Assembly (NCBI RefSeq): GCF_014836905.1
Contig: NZ_JACSPZ010000002.1
Span: 434,001 to 498,000, forward strand
From: Solibacillus faecavium
GTDB taxonomy: Bacteria > Bacillota > Bacilli > Bacillales_A > Planococcaceae
Direction of reading: 5' to 3'
Length of the DNA: 64,000 bases
The position numbers were made by a program, and so were the translations under genes. Position 1 is the stretch's first letter. Every line of letters begins with the position of its first letter. The notes under the pieces are model-generated. The model was given only the letters and a program-made list of their open reading frames with translations, was not told the origin of the DNA and searched no databases. Below are positions 16,970-25,321 of the stretch, one piece after another.

Positions 16970-18487
16970 ATGGAGAAAAAACAAAAAAAATCCTTAATCG
17001 ATCGGTTTTTAAATGGAATCGAAATTGCGGGTAATAAGTTGCCTGATCCGATTTCTATTTTTGCAATTTTAGCAGGGATTGTTTTGCTTGCATCATGGTT
17101 ACTAAATAAAATCGGACTAACTGCAGAAAACCCTACTTCCGGTGAAACGTTGGAAGTTGTAAATTTACTTTCTAAAGAAGGCTTACAACAAATTGTTACG
17201 AATATGGTGTCAAATTTCACCGGCTTCGCACCACTTGGAATCGTAATTGTAGCAATGATTGGTATTGGTGTAGCAGAGCATAGCGGACTAATAACTGCGA
17301 TGATGAAGAAAACAGTATTGTCAGCTCCAAAAAACATGATTGTACCTGTTTTAATCTTCACAGCAATTCTTGGTAGTGTCGCAACAGATGCAGCATACAT
17401 CATTCTACCACCTATTGCGGCAATGATTTTCATGAGCGTTGGTCGTCATCCATTAGTTGGTATGGTTGCGGCGTATGCAGCCATTGCTGGTGGATTTAGT
17501 GCAAATATTATTATTACGTCACTGGATGTATTACTTGTTGGTATTACGGAGGAAGCTGCACTATTAGTGGACCCAGAATATAAAGGGCTTGCCACTATGA
17601 ACTACTACTTTATGGCTGTATCGACTGTATTATTAATTATCGTTGCATCATGGGTAACAGTAAAAATAGTCGAGCCTCGCTTCGGTAAATATGAAGGTAA
17701 AATGGAAGTATTAGAAAAAGTAACTCCTCAAGAAATTAAAGGGCTTATTTGGGCCATTATTTCTGCCCTAATTTATATTGGAGTGCTTTTAGTAACAATC
17801 TTTCCAGAAAACGGTATTCTACGTGGTGAGAACGGTTCGTTTTTAGATTCACCATTCATGTCAGGCATCGTTCCGTTAATGCTATTCCTATTCTTAATTC
17901 CAGGGATTGTCTACGGTATAGTTGTCGGCACAATCAAATCTGACCGCGATGTTGCGGGAATGATGTTTAAATCAATGGCAGACCTTGCATCATTTATCGT
18001 ATTATCATTTGTTGCGGCACAAATGATTGCATTCTTCAGCTGGAGTAATATCGGCACAATCCTAGCTATTAAAGGTGCTGAAACACTTCAAACATTCAAT
18101 ATTAGTGGTGTCCCAATGTTCATCGGATTCATTTTCATTGCGGCATTAGTCAACTTATTAATGTCATCCGCTTCAGCGAAATGGGTACTGCTCGCACCAA
18201 TCTTTGTACCGATGTTTATGTATTTAAATTACTCGCCGGCTGTTACACAAATGGCTTACCGCGTAGGTGATTCTATTACAAACCCAATCACACCGCTGCT
18301 TGCCTACTTTGCGATGCTACTTGCCTTCGCACGGAAGTATGATAAAAACATTAAGATGGGGACATTAATTTCAGCATTAATTCCTTATTCTATTTTCTTC
18401 GCAATTATGTGGGTGATATTATTCAGCCTTTGGTTATTATTAGGATTACCAATGGGTCCTGGTGAAAGCATACACATAAATAATTAA
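16970..18487 (+). CDS. AbgT-family transporter
   Basis: A polytopic membrane protein of 505 residues with the AbgT family start GNKLPDPISIFAILA at about residues 22-36 and roughly 11-13 hydrophobic segments. The family takes up p-aminobenzoyl-glutamate in E. coli, while other members export sulfonamide-type antimetabolites. The direction and substrate here are therefore open. The start is supported by GGAGGAGAG 5 bases upstream. It is monocistronic; no abgA or abgB hydrolase genes adjoin, so a folate-breakdown salvage operon is not seen. Confidence 0.88.
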   Translation: MEKKQKKSLIDRFLNGIEIAGNKLPDPISIFAILAGIVLLASWLLNKIGLTAENPTSGETLEVVNLLSKEGLQQIVTNMVSNFTGFAPLGIVIVAMIGIGVAEHSGLITAMMKKTVLSAPKNMIVPVLIFTAILGSVATDAAYIILPPIAAMIFMSVGRHPLVGMVAAYAAIAGGFSANIIITSLDVLLVGITEEAALLVDPEYKGLATMNYYFMAVSTVLLIIVASWVTVKIVEPRFGKYEGKMEVLEKVTPQEIKGLIWAIISALIYIGVLLVTIFPENGILRGENGSFLDSPFMSGIVPLMLFLFLIPGIVYGIVVGTIKSDRDVAGMMFKSMADLASFIVLSFVAAQMIAFFSWSNIGTILAIKGAETLQTFNISGVPMFIGFIFIAALVNLLMSSASAKWVLLAPIFVPMFMYLNYSPAVTQMAYRVGDSITNPITPLLAYFAMLLAFARKYDKNIKMGTLISALIPYSIFFAIMWVILFSLWLLLGLPMGPGESIHINN

Positions 18488-18496
18488 TGCTACTAA

Positions 18497-18539
18497 AAAG
18501 CAGTTCAAAATTTACGTTTCGTAAAATTTGAACTGCTTT
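18497..18539. terminator. Bidirectional terminator between AbgT and CDF genes
   Basis: A nearly perfect 20-bp stem, AAAGCAGTTC...GAACTGCTTT, with a TTT loop, placed between two convergent genes. Confidence 0.85.
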
Positions 18540-18562
18540 CTTCAATTTCCCGTGAAAAATTC

Positions 18563-19468
18563 TTAGAAATGAAAATCATCCTCGCAAATAACAAGTTCTT
18601 TCGGGTCGTATGGTTCAATATGAACAAGAGTTGTCGTATATTTACTCAATTGTTCCACTGCTGATTCAATTTGTTCGGTGATAGCATGTGAGTCCCTAAC
18701 ATTTAGATTTGGATTCACACGTACCGTAACATCGACCAAAATTAAACTCCCGTGTTGTCTGCCACGTACATCGACCACTTCGCGTACACGAGGAATTTGT
18801 GCTACACGTTCCTCTATCGATGAGATTAATTCCGTGTCAAATCCATCCGTTAAAGAGAAGACCGCTTCTTTAAAAATTTCTATTGCCGTTTTAATAATAA
18901 TCAATCCAATAATAAAAGCTGTAATAGTATCGACTACTGGAAACCCTAGAATTGCTGCACTAATCCCTATCGCTGTCCCTATACTGACTAAAGCATCCGA
19001 ACGATTATCGTAGGCTGCAGCTTTTACGGCTGAGCTATTAATTTTTGTAGCTAATTTTAAATTATATTTATACACTGCAAACATTACCACCGCGCTAAAA
19101 ATCGCGACAATAATCGTGATGGCAGATGGTTCTTGATTAATAGGATTAACTATTTTCTCTCCTGCCGATAAAAGAACTTCAATGCCGACATAAATCATAA
19201 TAAATGAGGCAACAAGTGAAGCGATTGTTTCTGCACGGAAATGTCCATAACGGTGATCATCATCTGCCGGGCGCTGTGAAATTCGCAGACCGATTAATAC
19301 TGCAATCGATGCAATGATATCAGTCGTATTATTTAAACCGTCTGCTTTTAATGCTTCTGAACCTCCTATAAATCCTACAGTAAGCTTCAGTACACTTAAA
19401 AATATGTAGGCAACAATGGATAAGTAAGCCCCTTTTTCACCAGCCCGTAAATTTGTATATTGCTCCAA
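18563..19468 (-). CDS. Cation diffusion facilitator, probable Mn2+ exporter (MneP/MneS type)
   Basis: The 301-residue protein has six expected membrane helices and a cytoplasmic C-terminal domain. Helix 2 has ADGLNNTTD and helix 5 has AYDNRSDAL, the two metal-site motifs. The Asp/Asn pattern, without the His of zinc exporters, points to manganese or iron as in B. subtilis MneP (YdfM). The RYGHFRAE segment after helix 2 is typical. I chose a TTG start at 19466-19468 because AAGGAGG lies exactly 7 bases upstream; a start at 19501 would place the ribosome site inside the gene. Metal choice is inferred. Confidence 0.82.
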   Translation of the reverse strand: MEQYTNLRAGEKGAYLSIVAYIFLSVLKLTVGFIGGSEALKADGLNNTTDIIASIAVLIGLRISQRPADDDHRYGHFRAETIASLVASFIMIYVGIEVLLSAGEKIVNPINQEPSAITIIVAIFSAVVMFAVYKYNLKLATKINSSAVKAAAYDNRSDALVSIGTAIGISAAILGFPVVDTITAFIIGLIIIKTAIEIFKEAVFSLTDGFDTELISSIEERVAQIPRVREVVDVRGRQHGSLILVDVTVRVNPNLNVRDSHAITEQIESAVEQLSKYTTTLVHIEPYDPKELVICEDDFHF

Positions 19469-19505
19469 AATGTTTCCTCCTTGAAAAACTTCTTTAAACA
19501 CGAAA

Positions 19506-19547
19506 GAGGTTACCCCTTTTCTAAAAATCAGAAAAGGAAGTAACCTC
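19506..19547 (-). terminator. Terminator after the metallophosphatase gene
   Basis: GAGGTTAC and GTAACCTC form the base of a long hairpin with an inner TTTTC/GAAAA stem; TCTTTCG follows on the minus strand. It lies in front of the CDF gene and could also act as an attenuator there. Confidence 0.65.
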
Positions 19548-19603
19548 CAAAAATGCAGTTTAGAACATTATATCAAAAATATATTGAGCTGACTAATTTA
19601 TTT

Positions 19604-20329
19604 TTAATTATTAGGTGGATCTATTACAGATTTATAAATATTTAAAATCTCTCCGGCTTCTGATATATGTAATGCATTGAGTTGACCGGTCATGTAGCAG
19701 CCACCGTCAATACCTATATATTTGGCATCTTCACTTACCCATACATCACTTGAATCATGAATTAAGTGCACAGGTGTATGACCAAACACATTGATATAGG
19801 GTGTGCGGTTTTGAGTCAAATAATGCTTACGAATCCAAAGAAAGTCTTCGGCACTTGTATTATCAATTGTTTCAAAATTTGAATCAAATCCGGCATGTGT
19901 AAACAAAACATTTCCAATAATCACAAAAATTTTGCTTGTTGTGATCATCGAAATTTCTCTCGCATACTTTTCCTTAATCATTTCAACTTGCATGACTGGA
20001 TTTACTGTCATGAAATCATTCGGAAGTTGAGCTTGAAAATTTCGGATTGTGTCCAGACCCCCGTTTTTAAAAAATCGGTCTTGTTTTATATCCGGAAAGT
20101 TTAAATAATCGATAAACATGTCTTCATGATTGCCTAGGCAAACGATTACTTGATCACCGAATTCGTCTTTTAATGCCAGCACTTTTTGTATAACCTGTAA
20201 AGACTGTGGTCCACGGTCGATTAAATCTCCTAAAATCACTAATGTATCTTTTTTGTCCCAAAATGAAAGTACTTGAACAAATTGATCATAATGGCCGTGA
20301 ATATCGCTTACAACAAATATGTTTTTCAT
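19604..20329 (-). CDS. Serine/threonine-protein-phosphatase-like metallophosphoesterase
   Basis: The 241-residue protein has all PPP-family metal motifs in order: DIHGHYD (residues 9-15), GDLIDRG (34-40), GNHED (about 67-71), FTHAGFD and VFGHTPV. These hold two metal ions for phosphoester hydrolysis. Such enzymes include bacterial PrpA/PrpE-type protein phosphatases and ApaH-like diadenosine tetraphosphatases; the sequence alone does not decide. It is on its own, with a hairpin terminator downstream. Confidence 0.82.
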   Translation of the reverse strand: MKNIFVVSDIHGHYDQFVQVLSFWDKKDTLVILGDLIDRGPQSLQVIQKVLALKDEFGDQVIVCLGNHEDMFIDYLNFPDIKQDRFFKNGGLDTIRNFQAQLPNDFMTVNPVMQVEMIKEKYAREISMITTSKIFVIIGNVLFTHAGFDSNFETIDNTSAEDFLWIRKHYLTQNRTPYINVFGHTPVHLIHDSSDVWVSEDAKYIGIDGGCYMTGQLNALHISEAGEILNIYKSVIDPPNN

Positions 20330-20435
20330 AAGTCACCCACTTTTCAACCTGTTTCATTTTTTAGTTTATGTAGAAATTTCTTACATTTCCCTTATATATA
20401 TATTTCCCCCATATTTTTATTTAAACTATGATTGC

Positions 20436-20978
20436 TTAAATAAATTCAATTTCATTTCCCCATATCCGATTTGCCTTAATGTCTTTACTATTAAAATCAA
20501 TTTCATATACATCCGGATTGGATAGTTGTTTCCATTCATGAAATCCAAAATCACTATTATAGTGATTGATTAATAATGACATAATATTCCCGTGCGTAAC
20601 AATTGCCACAGACGAATTATTACCTTGTCGCAATTCATTTACTAATTCAATCATTCGATTAACGGCCTCATTACTCGATTCACCGCCATCAAATTTTAAA
20701 TCTTGATCGATATAGGTTTGCTGTAATTTTTCAAGCCAATCGGTAAGATTTTCACTACTCAATACCCTTTCCTTTAATCGTTCATCTACTTTAAAGGGAA
20801 TACCGTTGTCCTGGACGAAGGTTTCTATTGTCTGTAGGGCTCTTTTATATGGACTGGAAATGACTTGCTCTATTTGATAACTCTCAAGACGCTTTCGTAC
20901 TTCCATTCCCACTGCCGTCAGCATTGCTTCTGGAGCTTGCCCCTCTGCTTCACAATGTCGAATGATATATAGTTTCAT
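20436..20978 (-). CDS. Histidine phosphatase family protein
   Basis: The 180-residue protein starts with the RHCEAEG motif (residues 7-13), where the His is the phospho-acceptor. It contains SSPYKRALQT and, near residue 125, THGNIM with the second catalytic His. The family includes phosphoglycerate mutases, fructose bisphosphatases and small-molecule phosphatases; this one is the short SixA/PhoE-like type. The substrate is unknown. It lies between the metallophosphatase and the broken esterase gene on the same strand, with gaps that suggest separate transcription. Confidence 0.78.
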   Translation of the reverse strand: MKLYIIRHCEAEGQAPEAMLTAVGMEVRKRLESYQIEQVISSPYKRALQTIETFVQDNGIPFKVDERLKERVLSSENLTDWLEKLQQTYIDQDLKFDGGESSNEAVNRMIELVNELRQGNNSSVAIVTHGNIMSLLINHYNSDFGFHEWKQLSNPDVYEIDFNSKDIKANRIWGNEIEFI

Positions 20979-21007
20979 GAAATGACATCCCCCTTATATT
21001 ATAAAAA

Positions 21008-21031
21008 AACGCATCAAAAAGTTGACGCGTT
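21008..21031 (-). terminator. Terminator after the esterase pseudogene
   Basis: AACGC-TCAA and TTGA-GCGTT arms form an imperfect stem, followed on the minus strand by TTTTTTTATAATA. Confidence 0.65.
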
Positions 21032-21036
21032 AACAG

Positions 21037-21923
21037 TTAATTATTGATAATTTGCACTAATGTATTGAAAGCTTTCTTCGCTTCGGGAATTGGAAATACC
21101 GGAAATACATGATTCATATTCGGGTATTCGTAATAATGGATGGCTACATTTTGTTCTTTTGCTTTACTTCGCAGCATTCTTGCATCGACAAGTAAAAGCT
21201 CGCCCGTTCCAACAAAAACCGTTATTTGACCAATATCCTTTATCTCTCCATGTAAAGGGCTTACTTTATAATGTGTTAAATCCAGTCCGTTTGCCCACAT
21301 ACGACCGAGTTCCTGTGCCCCTAATACGCCAAGCATCGGATCTAGTTTTTCCAGCGCTTTATACTGAGGATCCTCTCCTCTCACATCCAGCCATGCCGAA
21401 TGAAGTACAATATGCTGCGGCTGCTTTTTCGACAAGTGCTTTACATCTTGCGCGAATGCTAACGCTAACCCGCCACCAGCAGAATCCCCCATAAATATAA
21501 ACGGTACGTTATAATCTTTTACTAATTGATCATACAAGCTATGAATTGCATCAAATGCTTCCTTAACTGTATTCCGGGGAAGTTTCGGATAAATCGGTAC
21601 GACAATTGTAAAATTCGTTGCTTCAGCGAGCTTAACTAAATAGCGCCAATGGAAAATGAGCGGGTCATTAATATAAGCTCCCCCGTGAAAATAATAAATT
21701 ACTTTTTTCGGAGAAGGCTGGTCATTAATTGTGTAATAGAGCATCCCGGCTATCTCATTTTTTCTGATCGAGTGCTTTTGCTGAAATTTCTCATCTAATA
21801 CATAGGCCGTTCATTGTATTTGCTTGCAATAAAATTTTCCATTAGCCGTGCATCCAAAAATTTCTTTTTCGTTCCCCTAATCAATAAAAACCTTTCAAAC
21901 AACACACTTTGCCAACTTCGCAT
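21037..21923 (-). pseudogene. Alpha/beta hydrolase (HSL-type esterase) broken by a one-base frameshift
   Basis: The intact part (21037-21744) encodes an HSL-family esterase core: oxyanion motif HGGAY, nucleophile elbow GDSAGGG, and a late MNHVFP segment with the catalytic His. It lacks the usual N-terminus. Upstream, an ATG at 21921-21923 with GGAGG 7 bases before it opens 42 codons (MRSWQSVLFERFLL...), ending in NERPMY-stop. The next frame reads AYVLDEKFQQKHSIRKNEIAG straight into the esterase. Restoring one base near 21800-21808 joins both parts in one frame of about 295 codons, a normal length. So it is either a recent null allele or a sequencing error. Confidence 0.8.
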
Positions 21924-22024
21924 CCACAGACCTCCATTTACTCAGTAAATTGTGCCATATAGCGTATGTAAAGAATTTGTAGATTATAATCGCAACTTAC
22001 CACCGATCAACGCTCCAGCTTACT

Positions 22025-22567
22025 TTAATAATTCCGCTCCTGTCTTTCGGAACTATGAAATAGCTCGACCAACTTTTCAAATACTTCATCCTCCTGATTG
22101 ACCACTTTATAAGCGTTTGGCATAAGACCCTCCCCACTTACACTTAATATTTTATGATCCAAATCTACTGCGACCGTAGGACCGTCTAAATAATAATATT
22201 GGGGACGAATAATCCAAAAATCATAATCTTCATCTTTTTGATAAAAATCTTCTTTATAAAGCTTCACTTCAATCGATTTTATATAATTCAACAACTCTTC
22301 TTGTTTTTCCTCTGATAATGTATAATCCGTTTGTGGATAAACATCCTCTCCTAAATTCTCATAATATGTAGCAAAAGCGATTTCACGATCATCAAACTGA
22401 CCTTGGAAAATATTTTCAAGCTTGTTTGTGTTCTTTTTCATTTCCGCCTCCACTCGTTCAACTAGTGGTGCTTCTGTATCGATGACTCCTTGGCCCTCCA
22501 TTTCATTTTGCTCACTACACCCAGTTAAGACGAACATGGTGAATAGGAATGGTAGTATCTTTTTCAT
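22025..22567 (-). CDS. Lipoprotein of unknown function
   Basis: The 180-residue protein starts MKKILPFLFTMFVLTGCSE with lipobox LTGC, so it is an extracellular membrane-anchored lipoprotein. The rest is acidic with several Tyr-rich stretches (FWIIRPQYYYLDG near 125-137). No family is recognised. AAGGAG lies 6 bases before the ATG. It follows the PadR/DUF2812/77-residue genes after 32 bases and may belong to that operon. Confidence 0.62.
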   Translation of the reverse strand: MKKILPFLFTMFVLTGCSEQNEMEGQGVIDTEAPLVERVEAEMKKNTNKLENIFQGQFDDREIAFATYYENLGEDVYPQTDYTLSEEKQEELLNYIKSIEVKLYKEDFYQKDEDYDFWIIRPQYYYLDGPTVAVDLDHKILSVSGEGLMPNAYKVVNQEDEVFEKLVELFHSSERQERNY

Positions 22568-22599
22568 AACAAGCTCCTTTCTATCTATGCTTACTATAT

Positions 22600-22833
22600 T
22601 TACTCATTCGTAGATTCTGGTACACCTTTTCTCATGAGTTGCTCATATTTTTTTGTTTTGTACTTTTTTAAAATAAAGGAACCAATTACTCCGATATATA
22701 ACGAGAATAAAAACACAATTTTATAATCTTGAACTTGCTGGCGATAAATATCAAATGCAGCTAAAATTAACGGGATAATTCCAAATAGTGACATGACAAA
22801 GAATATATTTTCGAGTGTTTTCAAATGTTTCAT
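22600..22833 (-). CDS. 77-residue two-helix membrane protein
   Basis: It has two hydrophobic segments (about residues 7-26 and 37-55) and a basic C-terminus with KKYKTKKYEQLMRKG. The ATG at 22831-22833 follows GGGAGGTA; the ribosome site overlaps the stop of the DUF2812 gene, which ends 4 bases upstream, so it is co-translated with it. No family is recognised, but PadR-controlled membrane genes of this kind are common in Bacillales. Confidence 0.6.
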   Translation of the reverse strand: MKHLKTLENIFFVMSLFGIIPLILAAFDIYRQQVQDYKIVFLFSLYIGVIGSFILKKYKTKKYEQLMRKGVPESTNE

Positions 22834-22837
22834 CTCA

Positions 22838-23380
22838 TTACCTCCCATGTTGTAATTGACGTACTTTTTTATGAAATTTGTATAAACCATAGCTATACCA
22901 TATAACTACTGGTATCCCCATAATAATAAGAGCATTTAACCAATCGTAATCAAAATAAAATGTTGCAATATATGCGCCAATTACTGCAGCAGTAAATCCA
23001 ATTACATAAATAGACATTATATTACGACGTCTTCGTTCACGGTCAATGAGTGATAATTGATCTGAATAAATATCCTTTCCCTCAATTGAGATGAAAATAT
23101 GTTTCATATAATAATGATTTTTTGCAATTAGCTCCCAGCCAGCTTCATGGAAAAGCTCCTTATAATCATCAAACTCTTCTTTATCTTTTAAACTTCTGAA
23201 ATCAATTTTGTATCGCATATTTACAGCATCTAAATCAACTTGAAATACATAATAGTTTTCACCGATTTCTTTTTTATCGTAATCTACAAGGCGCCAACCG
23301 CTTTGGGCGAGCTCGTTTAACCATTGTTCTTCAGCTTCAAATGAATTAAATCTTTTATTCAATGTTCGTGTAATTGCCAT
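22838..23380 (-). CDS. DUF2812 membrane protein
   Basis: The 180-residue protein has a soluble N-terminal DUF2812 domain (about 1-110, with the typical AEEQWLNELAQSGWRLVDY stretch) and two membrane helices near 125-165. DUF2812 genes are usually found next to padR genes, as here: its ATG lies 2 bases after the PadR stop. The function is unknown; a role in envelope stress sensing or drug response has been suggested for such pairs. I chose the ATG just after GGTGAGGG, not the ORF start 5 codons upstream. Confidence 0.8.
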   Translation of the reverse strand: MAITRTLNKRFNSFEAEEQWLNELAQSGWRLVDYDKKEIGENYYVFQVDLDAVNMRYKIDFRSLKDKEEFDDYKELFHEAGWELIAKNHYYMKHIFISIEGKDIYSDQLSLIDRERRRRNIMSIYVIGFTAAVIGAYIATFYFDYDWLNALIIMGIPVVIWYSYGLYKFHKKVRQLQHGR

Positions 23381-23381
23381 C

Positions 23382-23693
23382 TTATCCCTCACCACTTAAT
23401 TTGTATGTAAATGATAATAGCTTTTCATAACGTCGTTGTTCATCGATTAGCGCCTCTTTTCCTGCATCTGTAATGGCATAAATCTTTTTCTTTCGGTTGT
23501 CTAAATCAACACCAACGACTTCAATTAACTTTTGTTTTTCAATATTCTTTAACACACCATAAAGCGTTCCAGGTGCAATTTCATACTGCCCTTCGCTTAC
23601 CTCTGAAATTGTTTTAATAATGCCATAGCCGTGCGTCGGTTCTTTTATTAATGCTAATAAAATTAAATACGTTGGTTCTGATAAAGGAATCAT
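23382..23693 (-). CDS. PadR-family transcriptional regulator
   Basis: A 103-residue, short PadR protein. It has the winged-helix start LSEPTYLILLALIKEPTHGYGI, the recognition region GTLYGVLKNIEKQKLI, and the wing NRKKKIYAITDAGKE. It lacks the long C-terminal domain, so it belongs to the small subfamily 2 type. It is the first gene of the operon with DUF2812. A long AT-rich palindrome lies upstream, so it probably represses its own operon. Confidence 0.9.
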   Translation of the reverse strand: MIPLSEPTYLILLALIKEPTHGYGIIKTISEVSEGQYEIAPGTLYGVLKNIEKQKLIEVVGVDLDNRKKKIYAITDAGKEALIDEQRRYEKLLSFTYKLSGEG

Positions 23694-23713
23694 AAGCCCT
23701 CCATATAATGACT

Positions 23714-23757
23714 GTCGATATATCGATACACATATTTTAAAATGTATATATATCGAG
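23714..23757. promoter_or_regulatory. Putative PadR operator
   Basis: Two half-sites, TATCGATACACAT and ATGTATATATATCGA, flank the centre ATTTTAAA. The dyad sits directly upstream of padR on its promoter. Confidence 0.5.
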
Positions 23758-23908
23758 TGTCAAGATATAAAATAGAATATATTGGTAATTTATCTTCTAA
23801 ACCACTTTAGAAATTAAGTAAAAATTAGGTAACTATACCTAATTAATGAAATGCCTTTCTCTCTCCGATATAATGGATTTATAGAACCATAAAATAAGGA
23901 GGGCTACA

Positions 23909-24232
23909 GTGACTTTTCAAAACCTAATTGCATTGAGTCTCGTCATCCCTATTGTCGTCTCTTTTATTACTTTGCTTGGCTTTTACCTTTATTACAGAAA
24001 AAAACCGAAAGTTGATAAAGGCTTTAAGTTCGCTTATTATGCACTTTCATACCGCCGGAAATTTTGGCGTACTGTCTATTCGATGCCAATATGTATAATT
24101 TCAATCGGAGTCATATATTTAACGCTAGGATTTTCTAAGTTGTTTATTTTCATAACATTTTTCATCACCATTTTATTTGCTATACAAGCAACCTATAATT
24201 ACGTCATGTGGCAAAGAGAATTAAAGCAATAA
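23909..24232 (+). CDS. 107-residue membrane protein, unknown
   Basis: It has three hydrophobic segments (about residues 6-27, 57-74 and 77-96) separated by a basic loop with RKKPKVDKG and YRRKFWR. It uses a GTG start at 23909, with AAGGAGGG 6 bases upstream. The C-terminus ends MWQRELKQ. It is divergent from the PadR operon. No family is recognised. Confidence 0.6.
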   Translation: MTFQNLIALSLVIPIVVSFITLLGFYLYYRKKPKVDKGFKFAYYALSYRRKFWRTVYSMPICIISIGVIYLTLGFSKLFIFITFFITILFAIQATYNYVMWQRELKQ

Positions 24233-24423
24233 TATGGCACATTGTTCATTCGAAATATTGAGCAATGTGTTTTTTAGTTCCTTTTTGATTTGTATAGGTA
24301 TAAGTTCTGTCAACTTTCTCTTAAAAAAGTACAATAGATGATCAACTTATATTTCTTTCCTTTACTTTTACTTTGGAACGGCTTATACTCAATTAACAAC
24401 CATATATTGTGTTTTTTTATCAC

Positions 24424-24592
24424 GGTACTACTAAATGTAGTTTAAAAGGGAAGTTTGGTGCAAATCCAACGCTGTCCCCGCAACTGTAAATGCTGACTGA
24501 AGACTAAAATTGCCACTGTGCCACGTGCATGGGAAGGTATGTCTGACGGATGATGCAAAGCCAGGAGACCTGCCGTGTTAAAACTACGTACA
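24424..24592 (+). promoter_or_regulatory. Cobalamin riboswitch upstream of nrdHIEF
   Basis: The conserved elements appear in order: AAAGGGAAGTTTGGTG, AAATCC, GCTGTCCCCGCAACTGTAA, GGGAAGG and GCCAGGAGACCTGCC. This is a full adenosylcobalamin-type aptamer. A terminator follows at 24648-24681, so B12 binding should stop transcription of the B12-independent ribonucleotide reductase genes. Confidence 0.93.
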
Positions 24593-24647
24593 TTTCTTCG
24601 GGGAATAGGAAATGGAGGCGCAATTTTTCCATTTACGTTTCCATTTC

Positions 24648-24681
24648 AGGCTATCCTTTTTTCCCGGGATAGCCTTTTTTA
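24648..24681 (+). terminator. Riboswitch expression-platform terminator before nrdH
   Basis: AGGCTATCC and GGATAGCCT form a 9-bp stem, then TTTTTTATATTTT. Upstream GGAAATGG and repeated CCATTT segments could form an alternative pairing. Confidence 0.82.
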
Positions 24682-24737
24682 TATTTTCTTTAGAACGTAC
24701 AGCACAGTAAATATCAATATAGCGAGGGATTCTATTA

Positions 24738-24962
24738 ATGAAACTTTATACGAAAACTATTTGTCCAAAATGCCTATGGGTAAAATCTGAGCTTGATGCT
24801 GCCAATTTGGAAGTCGAAGTCATCAACATTGACCAGGATGAAAAAGCTAAGCAGAAAGTAATCGATGCAGGTTTTCTTTCCGTACCTTTATTTGAAGTAA
24901 ATGGTGAATTTATTGCAGAGCCAACTTCCATTATTAACCGAATTTCTGAAATAACTGCATGA
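24738..24962 (+). CDS. nrdH: Glutaredoxin-like NrdH
   Basis: A 74-residue thioredoxin-fold protein with CPKC at Cys9-Cys12 and the SVPLFEVNG cis-Pro loop. It donates electrons to the class Ib ribonucleotide reductase. It is the first gene of the operon and overlaps nrdI by 4 bases (ATGA). Confidence 0.9.
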   Translation: MKLYTKTICPKCLWVKSELDAANLEVEVINIDQDEKAKQKVIDAGFLSVPLFEVNGEFIAEPTSIINRISEITA

Positions 24963-25321
24963 TCATTTATGCTTCACGAACTGGCAATGTACGATACATC
25001 GTGCAAAAACTTGGCTTACCTGCGAAGGATATAGCCGATGTGGATAAAATCGATGCGCCGTATCTTTTATTTACATATACGGATGGATTAGGCTCTGTCC
25101 CCCCTATCGTCGACCAGTTCATGACTGCGAACTACAATCAATGCAAAGGAATTATCGTAAGCGGGAACCGTAATTTCGGTCATGCTTTTTTCGGCCGAGC
25201 AGGTGATCTTTTAGCAACAAAATACGGCATTCCGTTAATCGAGAAACTAGAATTACGTGGGACCCTATCTAATTACGAAACCATTAAAAATTACTATTAT
25301 TCCATTTGGAAAGAGGTTTAA
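24959..25321 (+). CDS. nrdI: Flavodoxin-like NrdI
   Basis: The 120-residue protein starts IIYASRTGNV, the FMN phosphate loop, and contains SGNRNFGHAFF, the NrdI signature region near the flavin. NrdI supplies oxidant for building the manganese-tyrosyl cofactor of NrdF. Its stop shares one base with the nrdE start (TAATG). Confidence 0.92.
   Translation: MIIYASRTGNVRYIVQKLGLPAKDIADVDKIDAPYLLFTYTDGLGSVPPIVDQFMTANYNQCKGIIVSGNRNFGHAFFGRAGDLLATKYGIPLIEKLELRGTLSNYETIKNYYYSIWKEV

Noticed and set aside
24575..24790. 71-codon ORF covering the riboswitch terminator
   Set aside because: It starts in the B12 aptamer, passes through the terminator stem and overlaps nrdH.
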